Positions 1 through 8,294 of a DNA stretch of 64,000 nt are shown one piece after another. The notes beneath the pieces are model-generated. The model worked only from the letters and a program-made list of their open reading frames with translations. It searched no databases and was not told the DNA's origin. This DNA is from Marilutibacter penaei. GTDB lineage: Bacteria; Pseudomonadota; Gammaproteobacteria; Xanthomonadales; Xanthomonadaceae. How positions within the stretch are numbered: position 1 is the first letter of the stretch; each line of letters starts with the position of its first letter. Both the position numbers and the translations under genes were made by a program. The DNA is taken from assembly GCF_014145395.1 (NCBI RefSeq), contig NZ_JACHTE010000005.1:124001-188000 (forward strand). Reading direction: 5' to 3'.

Positions 1-593
1 TGGAGAGTCGCCGGCGGATGCGGGAGCAGCTGGACGAGATCACCCGCCTGCAGGCCCGGCTGCGCGAACAGACCCGGCAGGATCCGCTGACCGGCCTGGC
101 CAACCGTCGCCATCTCGACGAAGCCCTTCCGCAGGCCCTGGTGGACTGCCACCGCCTCGCCAGGCCCCTGACGGTGGTGATGATCGACATCGACCACTTC
201 AAGCGCATCAACGATGCGCATGGTCATCTCGCGGGGGACGCGATGATCCGCGAACTGGCGCGCCGACTGTCCCGGCTCGTGGAGGGACATGGACTGGCGT
301 GCCGCTACGGGGGCGAGGAGTTCCTGCTGCTGTTGCCGGGCCGGGGCATCGAACCCGCCCTCCGGCTGGCCCGGGACTTCGGCCGCGAGGTCGCGGCACT
401 GGACATGAACTTCGACGGGCAACGCCTGCAGGCGACGGTGTCCTGCGGCATCTCCGAATACCCGACCCACGCCTCCGAGCCGCGCGGGCTGGTCAGGGCC
501 GCCGACCAGGCGCTGTACGCCGCCAAGCTGCAGGGCCGCAACCGGGTATGCGTCGCGCTGGACGAGGCACCGTTCGCGCTGCCAGCGGACTGA
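1..593 (+). CDS. GGDEF-domain diguanylate cyclase, 3' part
   Basis: This is the C-terminal end of a protein whose start lies before the window; the reading frame is open to the left edge. A short charged helix (QLDEITRLQARLREQ) leads into a complete GGDEF domain with DPLTGLANRR at its start and the active-site loop GGEEF near base 310. The A-site signature is intact, so the domain should make cyclic di-GMP from two GTP. No RxxD inhibitory site is obvious five residues before GGEEF. The helical linker before the domain is typical of cyclases coupled to an upstream sensor or TPR region, which cannot be seen here. The first in-frame ATG at base 18 is very unlikely to be the real start, because the coiled-coil reading continues upstream of it. 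Confidence 0.9.
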   Translation, partial: ESRRRMREQLDEITRLQARLREQTRQDPLTGLANRRHLDEALPQALVDCHRLARPLTVVMIDIDHFKRINDAHGHLAGDAMIRELARRLSRLVEGHGLACRYGGEEFLLLLPGRGIEPALRLARDFGREVAALDMNFDGQRLQATVSCGISEYPTHASEPRGLVRAADQALYAAKLQGRNRVCVALDEAPFALPAD

Positions 594-611
594 AGCTCGT
601 CCGCTCCTGCA

Positions 612-3278
612 TCAGCGACGGAAGCCGCCCCGCCTCATTGGACGTCCGCCACCCAGTCCTGGACGGAAACCGCCCGTGGGCCGGGACGGCACGTGCATGG
701 GCCGGTTGACGGGTGCATGGACCGGCATCGGCCGGGTCGCCGGTCGCGCCTGTTGCGGGAAGTGGCCATCCACCCGCTGCTGGCCCCGTTCGCGCGCGAC
801 GCGGTCGCGGTCGAGTTGCCGCGTTGCTCCGCCGGGATTCGTGGTGCGGTCGGGACGGGTGACCTGTTGCCACTGGCCGTCCTGGTAGCGATAGACGTTG
901 CCGTCGTGCCCGGCATAGACATTGTCGTTCACCTGGACCGCGCCGCCGTGGTGGAGGTCACCGGTATCGGCGTTGTAATGGAAGCCGCCCGCCCCCTTCG
1001 CGTCGACCTGGCGTCCATCGCTGTCGAAACCGCCCACGCCCGCCGCGCCGGCATCGCCGCGAGCGGCCGCACCGGCGCTGTCGGTCACGCGCCCCGTGGT
1101 CGTGTTGACGACGGTGCGGTCGCCGGCCACGCCCGCACGGCCCGAGTAGGGGTTGCTGGCAGCGGCCACTTCGCCTGACACCACCCGGCCCGTCTGCGGG
1201 TTGTAACGGATGCCGCTCGCCCGCGTGCGGGTCGTGCCGGTGTAGGCATTGGTGTTGCGCGCGGCCTGGCCGTAGCCGCGGCCCCCGGTCGCTTCGTTGT
1301 AGTAGCCGCCGCGTCCCGCCCGGCCGTAATTGCCCGTCCAGGGGTTGGCCCAGGCGGCCGCGGTGCCACGGACGGTGGCGTTGCCCCAGTGGTCGTACAC
1401 GTTCCAGGCGGCGGCACCGCCTTCCCACCAGCCCCAGGGGTAGACGGGCCCGTACCACGGCCCCCACCAGGGGCTGTAAGGGCCATACCAGCCGCCCCAC
1501 CAGCCGAAGCCGAAGCCGAACGTCCAGCCGACCCACGGGTTCCAGCCGAAGTACACGCCCATGCCGTAGGTGGCCGGGCAGCCGTACCAGTAAGCACCCA
1601 GCCATGGATCGCAGCCGTAGCCGGTGCCATACACCACGACGTTGTTGCTGACGACCGTCCCGTAGTACCCGGGGGTGTAGCCCACGTAGACCTCGTCGCC
1701 GTCCTGGCCGTACACGCGCACGTAGGTCACGTAGTGCAGCGGCGACGAGGTCGGGATGGCGTAGATCTCGGCTGGCACCGATGTCGCGACCTGCCACGGG
1801 CCGTTCGCGGCGGCTGCCGTGAACCAGATGCCCTTGTCGACCGCGTAGTAGCCGCCATCGGAGGTGCGGATCACCGGCACGGGCGTGTTCCATGCGTACT
1901 GCAGCGCCGTGCCGTCGATCGGCCGGAATCGCGGCTCGCCGTCATACGTCACGACGAGGGTCGCGGTGGTGCGATCGACCGTCGCGGTCTGCGGGATGCT
2001 GTTGGCGATCAGCGATTCGCGCGCTTCCGGCGTGCCGGGGATCGACGCCAGCACCGCGCTCTTGGGGCTGTCCGGCGGAATGCGGGCGAAGTCGGCCGGC
2101 AGGGCGGACGCCTCGACATGGCGCCATGGCCCCTGGCTGCCGGCGGCGGTGAACCAGCGGCCCGACAGCAGCACGTACCACGCATAGCCGGCCGACGCGT
2201 CGACGAACACGTCGGCGCCCGTGTTGCCGACGTAGCTCAACGCGGTGCCCGGCACCTCGACGAACACCGGCTCGCCTTCGGTCGTGACGAGTTCGGCCGC
2301 ATGCGTGCGCACCTCCAGTACCGGGTCGCCCGCCGCGAGCGCCTGCTTGAGCGCGTCCGGGGCACCCTCCATGGTGTCCACGACTTTCACCGCGCTGGCC
2401 TCACCCGCCGCCTGCCGGAGGGCCGGTGTCGGCTGCACGGGCGACCAGGGACCGGCGAGCGAGCCCGCGCCCATCCATTGACCCGCCAGCGCGATATAGA
2501 ACCGCCCGTCCTGGCGCAGCACCAGCGAGCGCGTGTTGATGACGCGCTCCACGCCGGCCGTGCCGGTGGCGCGAAGGGTGGGCTCGCCGTCGATGCTGAC
2601 CAGCACCGCGGGTGCGGCACGAAACAGGATTTCAGGGGGGGTGTTCGCGACCGGCCGCGAGGCGGTGCCGGCATCGAGGGCCGCGATCGCCAGGGAGGAT
2701 TCGAGCTGGTCGAGCGATACCGTCAACGTCGTGTCGGGTGCGAACAGGCCCTCGACCAGGGTCAGGTAGGCCTGCTGCCTAGCCGGCGCGGTCGGGAAAC
2801 TGGCCGCTCCGAACTGCAGCCCGCTCATCACCACCGCGCGCGCGGCCTTGTCGATCTGGGTGCGTGCGTTGAAATGGACCACGCCGTAGTCCTGGCCTTC
2901 GTGGGTGCTGCCATCCGGGCCGCGCTCCGTGCCGGTCGCCACCGACACCGCGAACACCCCGGCCAGGCGGTCGTCCTGCCAGCTTTCGTACTGCGGCTGA
3001 TGGATGCTGAAGGCCGTGCCTCCCGCTTCGAACGCACGGGGAAACGGCCGCGCATCGACGCGGGTGCCGGCATCCGTCGCCACGCCGCTGGCAGGCGGCA
3101 GGGTGGCCGTGGACCGGGATGCCGCTGTGGCTGGCACTGGCGGTGGCGGTGGCGGTATCGATGCGCTCCCCGCGGAGGACGACGGGCTGCTCGCACACGC
3201 AGCGAGCGCCCCGAGCAGCACGCTTGCAAGGAACACCCCCAACGCCGCTGACCGACCTTCGCCCGCTCGCCGCTTCAT
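612..3278 (-). CDS. Large Trp/Gly-rich lipoprotein with three repeated modules
   Basis: Predicted outer-membrane or periplasmic lipoprotein of 888 residues, function unknown. The ATG at 3278 was chosen over longer frames because it starts a clean lipoprotein signal peptide with lipobox LAAC (Cys28) and has a purine-rich GGGGTGG just upstream. The mature part has three tandem modules of about 75 residues. Each begins GEP and carries a W-F-T-A-A...GPW type core (for example GRWFTAAGSQGPW and GIWFTAAAANGPW). An extremely Trp/Tyr/Gly-rich stretch follows (around bases 1440-1600), then a Gly/Ala/Tyr-rich tail with YNPQTG and HYNADTG repeats and a basic, Arg/Pro-rich C-terminus. Similar proteins in this family are sometimes labelled carbohydrate-binding, a label I cannot verify. 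It faces the BON-domain gene divergently. Confidence 0.8.
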   Translation of the reverse strand: MKRRAGEGRSAALGVFLASVLLGALAACASSPSSSAGSASIPPPPPPVPATAASRSTATLPPASGVATDAGTRVDARPFPRAFEAGGTAFSIHQPQYESWQDDRLAGVFAVSVATGTERGPDGSTHEGQDYGVVHFNARTQIDKAARAVVMSGLQFGAASFPTAPARQQAYLTLVEGLFAPDTTLTVSLDQLESSLAIAALDAGTASRPVANTPPEILFRAAPAVLVSIDGEPTLRATGTAGVERVINTRSLVLRQDGRFYIALAGQWMGAGSLAGPWSPVQPTPALRQAAGEASAVKVVDTMEGAPDALKQALAAGDPVLEVRTHAAELVTTEGEPVFVEVPGTALSYVGNTGADVFVDASAGYAWYVLLSGRWFTAAGSQGPWRHVEASALPADFARIPPDSPKSAVLASIPGTPEARESLIANSIPQTATVDRTTATLVVTYDGEPRFRPIDGTALQYAWNTPVPVIRTSDGGYYAVDKGIWFTAAAANGPWQVATSVPAEIYAIPTSSPLHYVTYVRVYGQDGDEVYVGYTPGYYGTVVSNNVVVYGTGYGCDPWLGAYWYGCPATYGMGVYFGWNPWVGWTFGFGFGWWGGWYGPYSPWWGPWYGPVYPWGWWEGGAAAWNVYDHWGNATVRGTAAAWANPWTGNYGRAGRGGYYNEATGGRGYGQAARNTNAYTGTTRTRASGIRYNPQTGRVVSGEVAAASNPYSGRAGVAGDRTVVNTTTGRVTDSAGAAARGDAGAAGVGGFDSDGRQVDAKGAGGFHYNADTGDLHHGGAVQVNDNVYAGHDGNVYRYQDGQWQQVTRPDRTTNPGGATRQLDRDRVARERGQQRVDGHFPQQARPATRPMPVHAPVNRPMHVPSRPTGGFRPGLGGGRPMRRGGFRR

Positions 3279-3637
3279 GCACCACCCCGCGCCTCTTCGA
3301 TGAACTCGATTGTGCCCCTGCCACCCGAGGCCGATGTCAACACGGACTTCACGACCGCCGTCCGTTACGACCCGCCCCGGTCGACCCGGCGTCGGCCCTC
3401 CGTTCAGCCCACCGTCGGCAAGCGATGTGACGCTGCACACGCTTGAACGCGAAATTGGCGGTACGCACACGAAATCCGAACGAACCATCGACACGGCCCT
3501 CACGGCGCCGTGCCGCGTCGTTCAGCCGTGCCGCCGTAGCGTCGTCAGGCAAGGAGACCCGGCAACCGGAACCCGCCATCCGGCGCCGCGTAACGGCCCC
3601 GGGCCTCCGGGATTTTTTTCCTGACAGGAGAGACGCC
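3279..3637. other. Divergent intergenic region
   Basis: About 360 bases separate the start of the minus-strand Trp-rich lipoprotein from the start of the BON-domain gene. It should hold promoters for both. No strong TTGACA/TATAAT pair is visible. An AAGGAG lies at 3551-3556 with no start codon at a suitable distance. The clearest element is a short GC hairpin with a T-run just before the BON gene, listed separately. I see no convincing small protein gene here. Confidence 0.5.
3598..3619 (+). terminator. Terminator-like hairpin in the BON gene leader
   Basis: CCCGG (3598-3602), loop GCCT, CCGGG (3607-3611), then A and seven T. This is the form of an intrinsic terminator but lies only 18 bases before the BON gene ATG and in the same direction. 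An overlapping alternative palindrome GGCCC-C-GGGCC (3595-3605) would compete with it. It could be an attenuator, the 3' end of a small RNA, or chance. Confidence 0.45.
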
Positions 3638-4015
3638 ATGAATACCAAGCGCATTTCGCACCTGACCTCGACCGCCCTCATGGCCGCGATGCTTGCGGCG
3701 GGCACGGGCTACGCAATCGCCAACCCGGCAGGCCAGCAGACCGAGCCGGCCGAAACGGTCAACGATGCGGAGTCCTCGCAGCCGATGGGCGATACCTGGA
3801 TCACCACCAAGGTGAAGAGCCAGCTGTTGGCCGATGACCTGACCAAGGGCACCGAAATCGACGTGGATACGCTGAACGGCGTCGTGCACATGTCCGGCGC
3901 GCTGGGCAGCCAGGCCGAGATCGACAAGGCGGTCGAGATTGCCCGCAGCACCGAGGGCGTGACCGATGTGGACACCAGCGACCTCACCATTTCGGGTGCC
4001 GGCGCCACCAAGTAA
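3638..4015 (+). CDS. BON-domain periplasmic protein (OsmY-like)
   Basis: A 125-residue exported protein. The ATG at 3638 follows a good ribosome site (CAGGAGAG, 3625-3632) and opens an N-terminal signal peptide (MNTKR then a hydrophobic core ending near AIA-NP). After an acidic spacer, residues about 50-120 form a single BON domain: WITTKVKSQLL at the start, then VDTLNGVVHMSG and the closing VTDVDTSDLTI. BON domains bind phospholipid or other envelope surfaces; OsmY of E. coli has two and is stress-induced, while one-domain relatives are common in this family. The upstream hairpin may attenuate expression. An isolated gene, convergent with the NHL/M23 gene. Confidence 0.88.
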   Translation: MNTKRISHLTSTALMAAMLAAGTGYAIANPAGQQTEPAETVNDAESSQPMGDTWITTKVKSQLLADDLTKGTEIDVDTLNGVVHMSGALGSQAEIDKAVEIARSTEGVTDVDTSDLTISGAGATK

Positions 4016-4050
4016 CACGGCACGGTCACACATCGCGCGCGACACCACGC

Positions 4051-4070
4051 AGCCCCGCTTCGGCGGGGCT
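4051..4070. terminator. Hairpin terminator between convergent genes
   Basis: A perfect 8-bp stem AGCCCCGC / GCGGGGCT closed by a TTCG tetraloop, 36 bases after the BON gene stop and 74 bases past the end of the opposing gene. There is no long T-run, so termination efficiency is uncertain; position and symmetry fit a shared bidirectional terminator. Confidence 0.7.
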
Positions 4071-4143
4071 GCCTCGCGTTGGCACGGCCGTTCCGACCCA
4101 CTCCGCCCATTCCCACGAGGGTGGCAACCGTAGGCCCACCGCG

Positions 4144-6291
4144 TCACTGGATGCGCAGCGCCACCGTATCCACCCCGTGCGCGGCATTTCCCGCGTAGTC
4201 GCGTGCATGCACGCGCAGGGTGTAGTCGCCCGGCGCCAGGTCGCCGACCTGCCATTGGCCCGCCTCCGCCACGCCGTTCCGCACCGTGTTGCCGAGGTCG
4301 TACCGGAAGCGCGTGACGGCGCTGCCATGCACGGTGATGCCACTGCCCTCGGCGTACGCCAGCTTCACCGCCTCGCGATCCTGCGGCATCCGGTCGAACT
4401 CGATGCGCGGCGCTTGGCCGGAATGCCCGGGGACAGGGCGCCCGGCGGCATCCCACAGCGCATAGCCCAGTGCATACAGACCGAGCCGCCGCCGCGGCAG
4501 GTTGTCGTCCACCTGGTCCCAGGCTTCGACAACGAGCTGCAGTCCGACGCCATCCCGTGGCACATCGACGCGCCCGTCCCGGACCGGCAAGGGAGCGCCG
4601 GACGCATCGAGCAGTTCGATGCGGTCAATCCGCGGCGGCACGGTATCGACGAACCCGGTGAAGCCCAGCACCGCGGCATTGCGCTGGAAACCGCTGCTGC
4701 CGACCTCGAGGTGCACGTGGGCCATGCGGTTGATGGTGCCCAGCGGCTCGCCGACCTCGAAACGGGTGCCGCGCCTCACGCGCACGCGCGCAAGCGCGCC
4801 GGTGTCCGACTCGACCATGCGGAATTTCGACGGCGCCAACGGCGACGCATCGGACCGCCGGCCCACGCGCATGTGGATGTAGTTGAGTTCGTCCAGCGCG
4901 AGGCCCTCGCCCAGGCCGCCGGGGTTCCACGCGGCCAGTGGCTGGCTGATCTTCGCATCGCTCATCGCCAGCACCGGCTGGCCAACGTCGCCGCGGATGT
5001 CCAGCCCGGCATGCAGGTGATGGCGGCTCTCCCCGTGATAGTCGCCGCGCACCTCGCCAAGGGTCCCGACCACCTCGTGCCATCCCTGCTGCGGGTGCAG
5101 CGGCCACCGCCCACCGGTGTCCGGCAGGGGCGTGGCGGGGTCGGGGCCGATCGGTCCGGGAACGGTTAGCGGGCGCGGGGCGGTATGCACGCGGGCCTCC
5201 CCCGGCACCTCGCTCTCCGCGGGAGGGGTCGGCCACGGGCGCGCGATCGGCGCGGCCAGGCGGTGGACGCGGTACGCACCGGCATCGGCCAGGGTGAGCG
5301 CACCGTCCAGGCCGACTGCGATTCCCGCCGGGCGGGACATCCTGTGACCGGGCGGCAACTCGAGCACACGCGTCCAGTGCCCGTTCGCGCCCTGTTGCCA
5401 TATCGCGCCCGGCCATACGGTGCTGGCATACAGGACGCCGTCGTGGCTGCGCGCGAGGGCCATGGGGGTCGCCTCCATGTCGGAGAGGAGCGTCGCGACC
5501 TGCCCATTGGGCTGCACCTGCCGCAGCAGCCCATTGCCGGCGTCCGCGACCCAGGCCCGGCCCCGGACATCGACCGCGATGCCGGTCGGGGTGTCGAATC
5601 GCGCCTGCCAACCGGGACCGTCGCGCATCCCCGGCGTGCCGTCGCCCGCAAGCGTTCCAACCCGCCCATGCGGGTCGATCACCCGGATCCGGTCGTTGTA
5701 GGTATCGGCCACGAGGACCCGGCCGCTGGCATCCACGGCGACGCCCATCGGGCCGTCGAACATCGCGTCCACGCCTGCCCCATCGCGGTAGCCGGGTTGG
5801 CCCGTGCCGGCAAGCGTGGTCACGCGGCCGTCGGGGGTGACCTTGCGGATCGCATGGTTGCCGGTGTCGGCGACATAGAGGTTGCCGGCGAGGTCCAACG
5901 CCAGCCCCGACGGCGTGTGGAAGCGCGCCTCCGCGCCGGTGCCGTCGCGGAACCCTTCAACGCCGCCGGCGAGGGTCTCGACCCGCCCGTCCAGGGTGAT
6001 GCGCCGGATGCGGTTGTTGTCGCCGGCATCCGCCACCAGCACGCTGCCGTCGCCCGGGAGGGCGACGCCCCATGGATCGGCGAAGCGCGCGCGGTCGGCC
6101 GTGCCGTCCTGCCAGCCGCGCACGCCGCTCCCGGCGAGCAACGCGGGGGCGGCCTTCCAGGCCCGGGGCGTGGGCGGCGGACCGGCCGCCTCGAACGTGG
6201 GCAGCGGCGGCTCGAAGGGCCACAGGAAGGTCACGGCCAGGGCCGCCAGTGTCAGGACGGCCACCCCCCACGTTCCAGACTTTCGAGACAT
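4144..6291 (-). CDS. NHL-repeat propeller fused to M23 peptidase domain
   Basis: A 715-residue exported protein, probably periplasmic or anchored by one N-terminal helix. The ATG at 6291 (MSRKSG) is preferred because GGGGAG lies just upstream. Residues about 10-25 are a single hydrophobic segment. Residues about 45-345 hold roughly six NHL-type blades, each with a phrase like P.GVA.D..G.. VADT.N..IR and a closing DGRV.TLAG. Residues about 400-540 resemble an M23 (LytM) metallopeptidase: HAGLDI supplies His427 and Asp431, and HVH supplies His525/His527, matching the family zinc motifs HxGxD and HxH. The C-terminal 150 residues look Ig-like (ARDYAGNAAHG near the end). M23 enzymes cut peptidoglycan cross-links or glycine-rich peptides. 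Joining one to a propeller is unusual; the propeller may bind a partner or position the enzyme. Catalysis is inferred from motifs only. Confidence 0.8.
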   Translation of the reverse strand: MSRKSGTWGVAVLTLAALAVTFLWPFEPPLPTFEAAGPPPTPRAWKAAPALLAGSGVRGWQDGTADRARFADPWGVALPGDGSVLVADAGDNNRIRRITLDGRVETLAGGVEGFRDGTGAEARFHTPSGLALDLAGNLYVADTGNHAIRKVTPDGRVTTLAGTGQPGYRDGAGVDAMFDGPMGVAVDASGRVLVADTYNDRIRVIDPHGRVGTLAGDGTPGMRDGPGWQARFDTPTGIAVDVRGRAWVADAGNGLLRQVQPNGQVATLLSDMEATPMALARSHDGVLYASTVWPGAIWQQGANGHWTRVLELPPGHRMSRPAGIAVGLDGALTLADAGAYRVHRLAAPIARPWPTPPAESEVPGEARVHTAPRPLTVPGPIGPDPATPLPDTGGRWPLHPQQGWHEVVGTLGEVRGDYHGESRHHLHAGLDIRGDVGQPVLAMSDAKISQPLAAWNPGGLGEGLALDELNYIHMRVGRRSDASPLAPSKFRMVESDTGALARVRVRRGTRFEVGEPLGTINRMAHVHLEVGSSGFQRNAAVLGFTGFVDTVPPRIDRIELLDASGAPLPVRDGRVDVPRDGVGLQLVVEAWDQVDDNLPRRRLGLYALGYALWDAAGRPVPGHSGQAPRIEFDRMPQDREAVKLAYAEGSGITVHGSAVTRFRYDLGNTVRNGVAEAGQWQVGDLAPGDYTLRVHARDYAGNAAHGVDTVALRIQ

Positions 6292-6391
6292 GCACTCCCC
6301 GGGAGCTCCGCGGCCCACGTGACCGCACCGCCGATTCTAGCGGGCGGATCCGAGGGCCCCCGGCGGGGGCGTCTGCCGGCGCGAAGCAGGG

Positions 6392-7156
6392 TCAGCCGAT
6401 GGGCTGGCAGGTCGCCTGCTTCCCGAAGAAATCGAGCTGCGCCTCGCCCTGGTGCTCCCAGAATGATACGCCCTGACGGCCGTACTTGGCCCCGCTCGCG
6501 GAGCGGTCCGGGAACACGATGGCCTGGTCGCCGCCCCAGGTCAGCACCGCCGCGCGCGGTTCGATGTCGTTGTAGTACACGGCCGTGAACGGAAGCGTGC
6601 CGTCACCGCAACGGAACGCGACCGGCGTGGGCACCACCACCTCGCCACTGTCGAGCTGCAGTTCGACCAGGCGGGTCTGGTAGGCCTCCCGGACGCAGCG
6701 AGGGGCATCGCTGTCCTTCCAGCACTCGTCTCGACCCTTGACCCACCCGCGCTGCGTGGCGACGAAAGCGTCGCGATCCCCGGCCTTCGACTGAAGACGG
6801 GTGTAGAGCGCGTCCAGTTCGCGATCCAGTGCGGCGAGCGCAGGGTCCTGGCAGACCATGCGCTCGACGTCGCCACTCGCTTTCGCGCAGTCGAACGAGG
6901 GACCGCTGGCCGGGTCGACATCGGACGGGGACATGATCGAAGGCGGCCCCATGTCGTCCTCGCCCATGCCCACGGCCGGCCCCAGGTCCTCCGGCGCCAT
7001 GCCTTCCGCCGGCCCGAGCTCGGCCTCCGACATCCCGGCGGGCTCCGAAGCAGGCGATTCGGCCGGCGCCACCGGATCCGTTGGCGGCTCCGGCTGGCAG
7101 CCAAGCAGCGGCGCGAGGGAGAGGGCCAGCGACACCTTCAACAGGATGGGTTTCAT
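6392..7156 (-). CDS. Lipoprotein with LprI-like and MliC-like lysozyme-inhibitor domains
   Basis: A 254-residue lipoprotein: the signal peptide ends in the lipobox LLGC. An acidic, Pro/Met-rich linker with three imperfect copies of a ...LGPA.GM phrase (residues about 42-75) leads to an LprI/DUF1311-like region with paired cysteines (CAKASGDVERMVC and C...R..Y..R). The last 75 residues match MliC, the membrane-bound inhibitor of C-type lysozyme (FRCGDG at the start, then AVYYN, and a final Cys pair ending TCQPI). Both families are known lysozyme inhibitors, so the protein probably protects peptidoglycan from foreign lysozyme at the outer membrane. ATG at 7156 has GGAGAT upstream. The next gene downstream on the strand is the NHL/M23 gene, 100 bases away. 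Confidence 0.82.
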   Translation of the reverse strand: MKPILLKVSLALSLAPLLGCQPEPPTDPVAPAESPASEPAGMSEAELGPAEGMAPEDLGPAVGMGEDDMGPPSIMSPSDVDPASGPSFDCAKASGDVERMVCQDPALAALDRELDALYTRLQSKAGDRDAFVATQRGWVKGRDECWKDSDAPRCVREAYQTRLVELQLDSGEVVVPTPVAFRCGDGTLPFTAVYYNDIEPRAAVLTWGGDQAIVFPDRSASGAKYGRQGVSFWEHQGEAQLDFFGKQATCQPIG

Positions 7157-7195
7157 GGTGGGATCTCCGTGGCTATCGGGGGGCGAAGCCCGCCA

Positions 7196-7846
7196 TTACG
7201 CGTCCACGCCGAGCGGGCAGCTCACGCCGGTGCCGCCCAGGCCGCAGTAACCGGCCGGATGCTTGGACAGGTACTGCTGGTGGTCGTCCTCGGCATAGTG
7301 GAAGGGGGGTGCCGGGCAGGCAATCTCCGTGGTGATGGTGCCCAGTCCCGCGGCGTCGAGGCGCTGCTGGTAGGCGTCCCGGCTGGCGATGGCCGCCGCC
7401 CGTTGCGCGTCATCATCGCAATAGATGACCGAGCGGTACTGGCTGCCGACATCGTTGCCCTGGCGCATGCCCTGGGTCGGGTCATGGCCCTCCCAGAAGG
7501 CCTTGAGCAGCTGCTCCGTCGTGATCAACGCCGGGTCATGGACCACCAGCACCGTTTCCGCGTGTCCGGTCAGGCCGCTGCAGACCTCGCGGTAGGTCGG
7601 GTTCGGGGTCACGCCGCCGGAATACCCCACGGCCGTGGTGAAGACCCCCGGGATCGACCAGAACAGCCGTTCGGCGCCCCAGAAACAGCCCATGCCGAAC
7701 TGCAGGCGCGACAGCCCCTCGAAATCGCCCCGCAGGGGGCGGCCCGTCACGTGATGGACGTTGTGCAACGGCAGCGGCGTGTCGCGCCCCGGCAGCGCAT
7801 CCGCGGCGGTGGGCAGCCGTTGTTTGAAGGCACCGATGTTCAGCAT
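7196..7846 (-). CDS. msrA: Peptide-methionine (S)-S-oxide reductase
   Basis: MsrA reduces the S-epimer of methionine sulfoxide in proteins, using thioredoxin for recycling. The 216-residue protein has the catalytic motif GCFWGAE with Cys54, the GYSGG and H-AE patterns of the fold ([16 protein letters not shown]), and a C-terminal Cys pair (GYCGLGG...CPLG) that fits resolving cysteines. The start at 7846 (MLNIGAF) was chosen because the frame further upstream is a shadow of the next gene, and CTGGAG lies just before it. About 40 residues precede the core, as in the longer class of proteobacterial MsrA. No signal peptide, so cytoplasmic. Confidence 0.95.
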   Translation of the reverse strand: MLNIGAFKQRLPTAADALPGRDTPLPLHNVHHVTGRPLRGDFEGLSRLQFGMGCFWGAERLFWSIPGVFTTAVGYSGGVTPNPTYREVCSGLTGHAETVLVVHDPALITTEQLLKAFWEGHDPTQGMRQGNDVGSQYRSVIYCDDDAQRAAAIASRDAYQQRLDAAGLGTITTEIACPAPPFHYAEDDHQQYLSKHPAGYCGLGGTGVSCPLGVDA

Positions 7847-7883
7847 GGGGGCTCCAGACGGGACAGGGAGGGACGCCGGGTCA

Positions 7884-8156
7884 TCATGCCGGCACCCAGC
7901 CTCCCCCCGGCACGGCATCGTCGCTTTCATCCGCCACGGTCCCCGGCGCGGACAGCGGCAACGCCGCGACCAGGGCGCTGGCCTCGGGCCAGGCGCTGTC
8001 GGGCACGCAGACCGCGACCACGCCGAACAACGGCAGTTCACCCATGCCGCCGACGAGGCTCTCGCCCCGCAGGAACACCGGGATGCCGGCATCCTCCAAC
8101 GCATGCCGGACCAGGTGCGCGTCGATCACGCTGGCGGCTTCATAGACGACCTTCAT
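7884..8156 (-). CDS. DUF2007-family small protein
   Basis: A 90-residue protein beginning [24 protein letters not shown]. The pattern of a short strand, a helix that names both ends of a potential transport or sensing unit, then IPVFLRGE and a V.V.VP..... ALVAAL segment fits the DUF2007 (putative signal-transducing) family. The acidic, Gly-rich tail is not conserved in kind. It lies 37 bases before msrA on the same strand and may be cotranscribed with it. It is divergent from glnS. Function unknown. Confidence 0.75.
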   Translation of the reverse strand: MKVVYEAASVIDAHLVRHALEDAGIPVFLRGESLVGGMGELPLFGVVAVCVPDSAWPEASALVAALPLSAPGTVADESDDAVPGGGWVPA

Positions 8157-8294
8157 TGCCGGGGCCCCGGGAGTGGACTGAACGCGAGCATACGTGGCCG
8201 CGCGACCACGCGGCGTCAAGGGCACGAGGAGCCGGCGTCGGCGCCTGCGAGACGCTAGACTGTCGGGTTCAACCCCACGCTGATCCGCCGCCGC

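Noticed and set aside
1389-3251. Plus-strand open frame of 620 residues
   Set aside because: Antisense of the Trp-rich lipoprotein; Arg/Gly-rich low-complexity sequence without any recognised motif.
8262-8280. T-arm-like GGTTCAACCCC before glnS, considered as part of a tRNA
   Set aside because: No acceptor, D or anticodon stem can be drawn around it and the T-loop consensus is not met.
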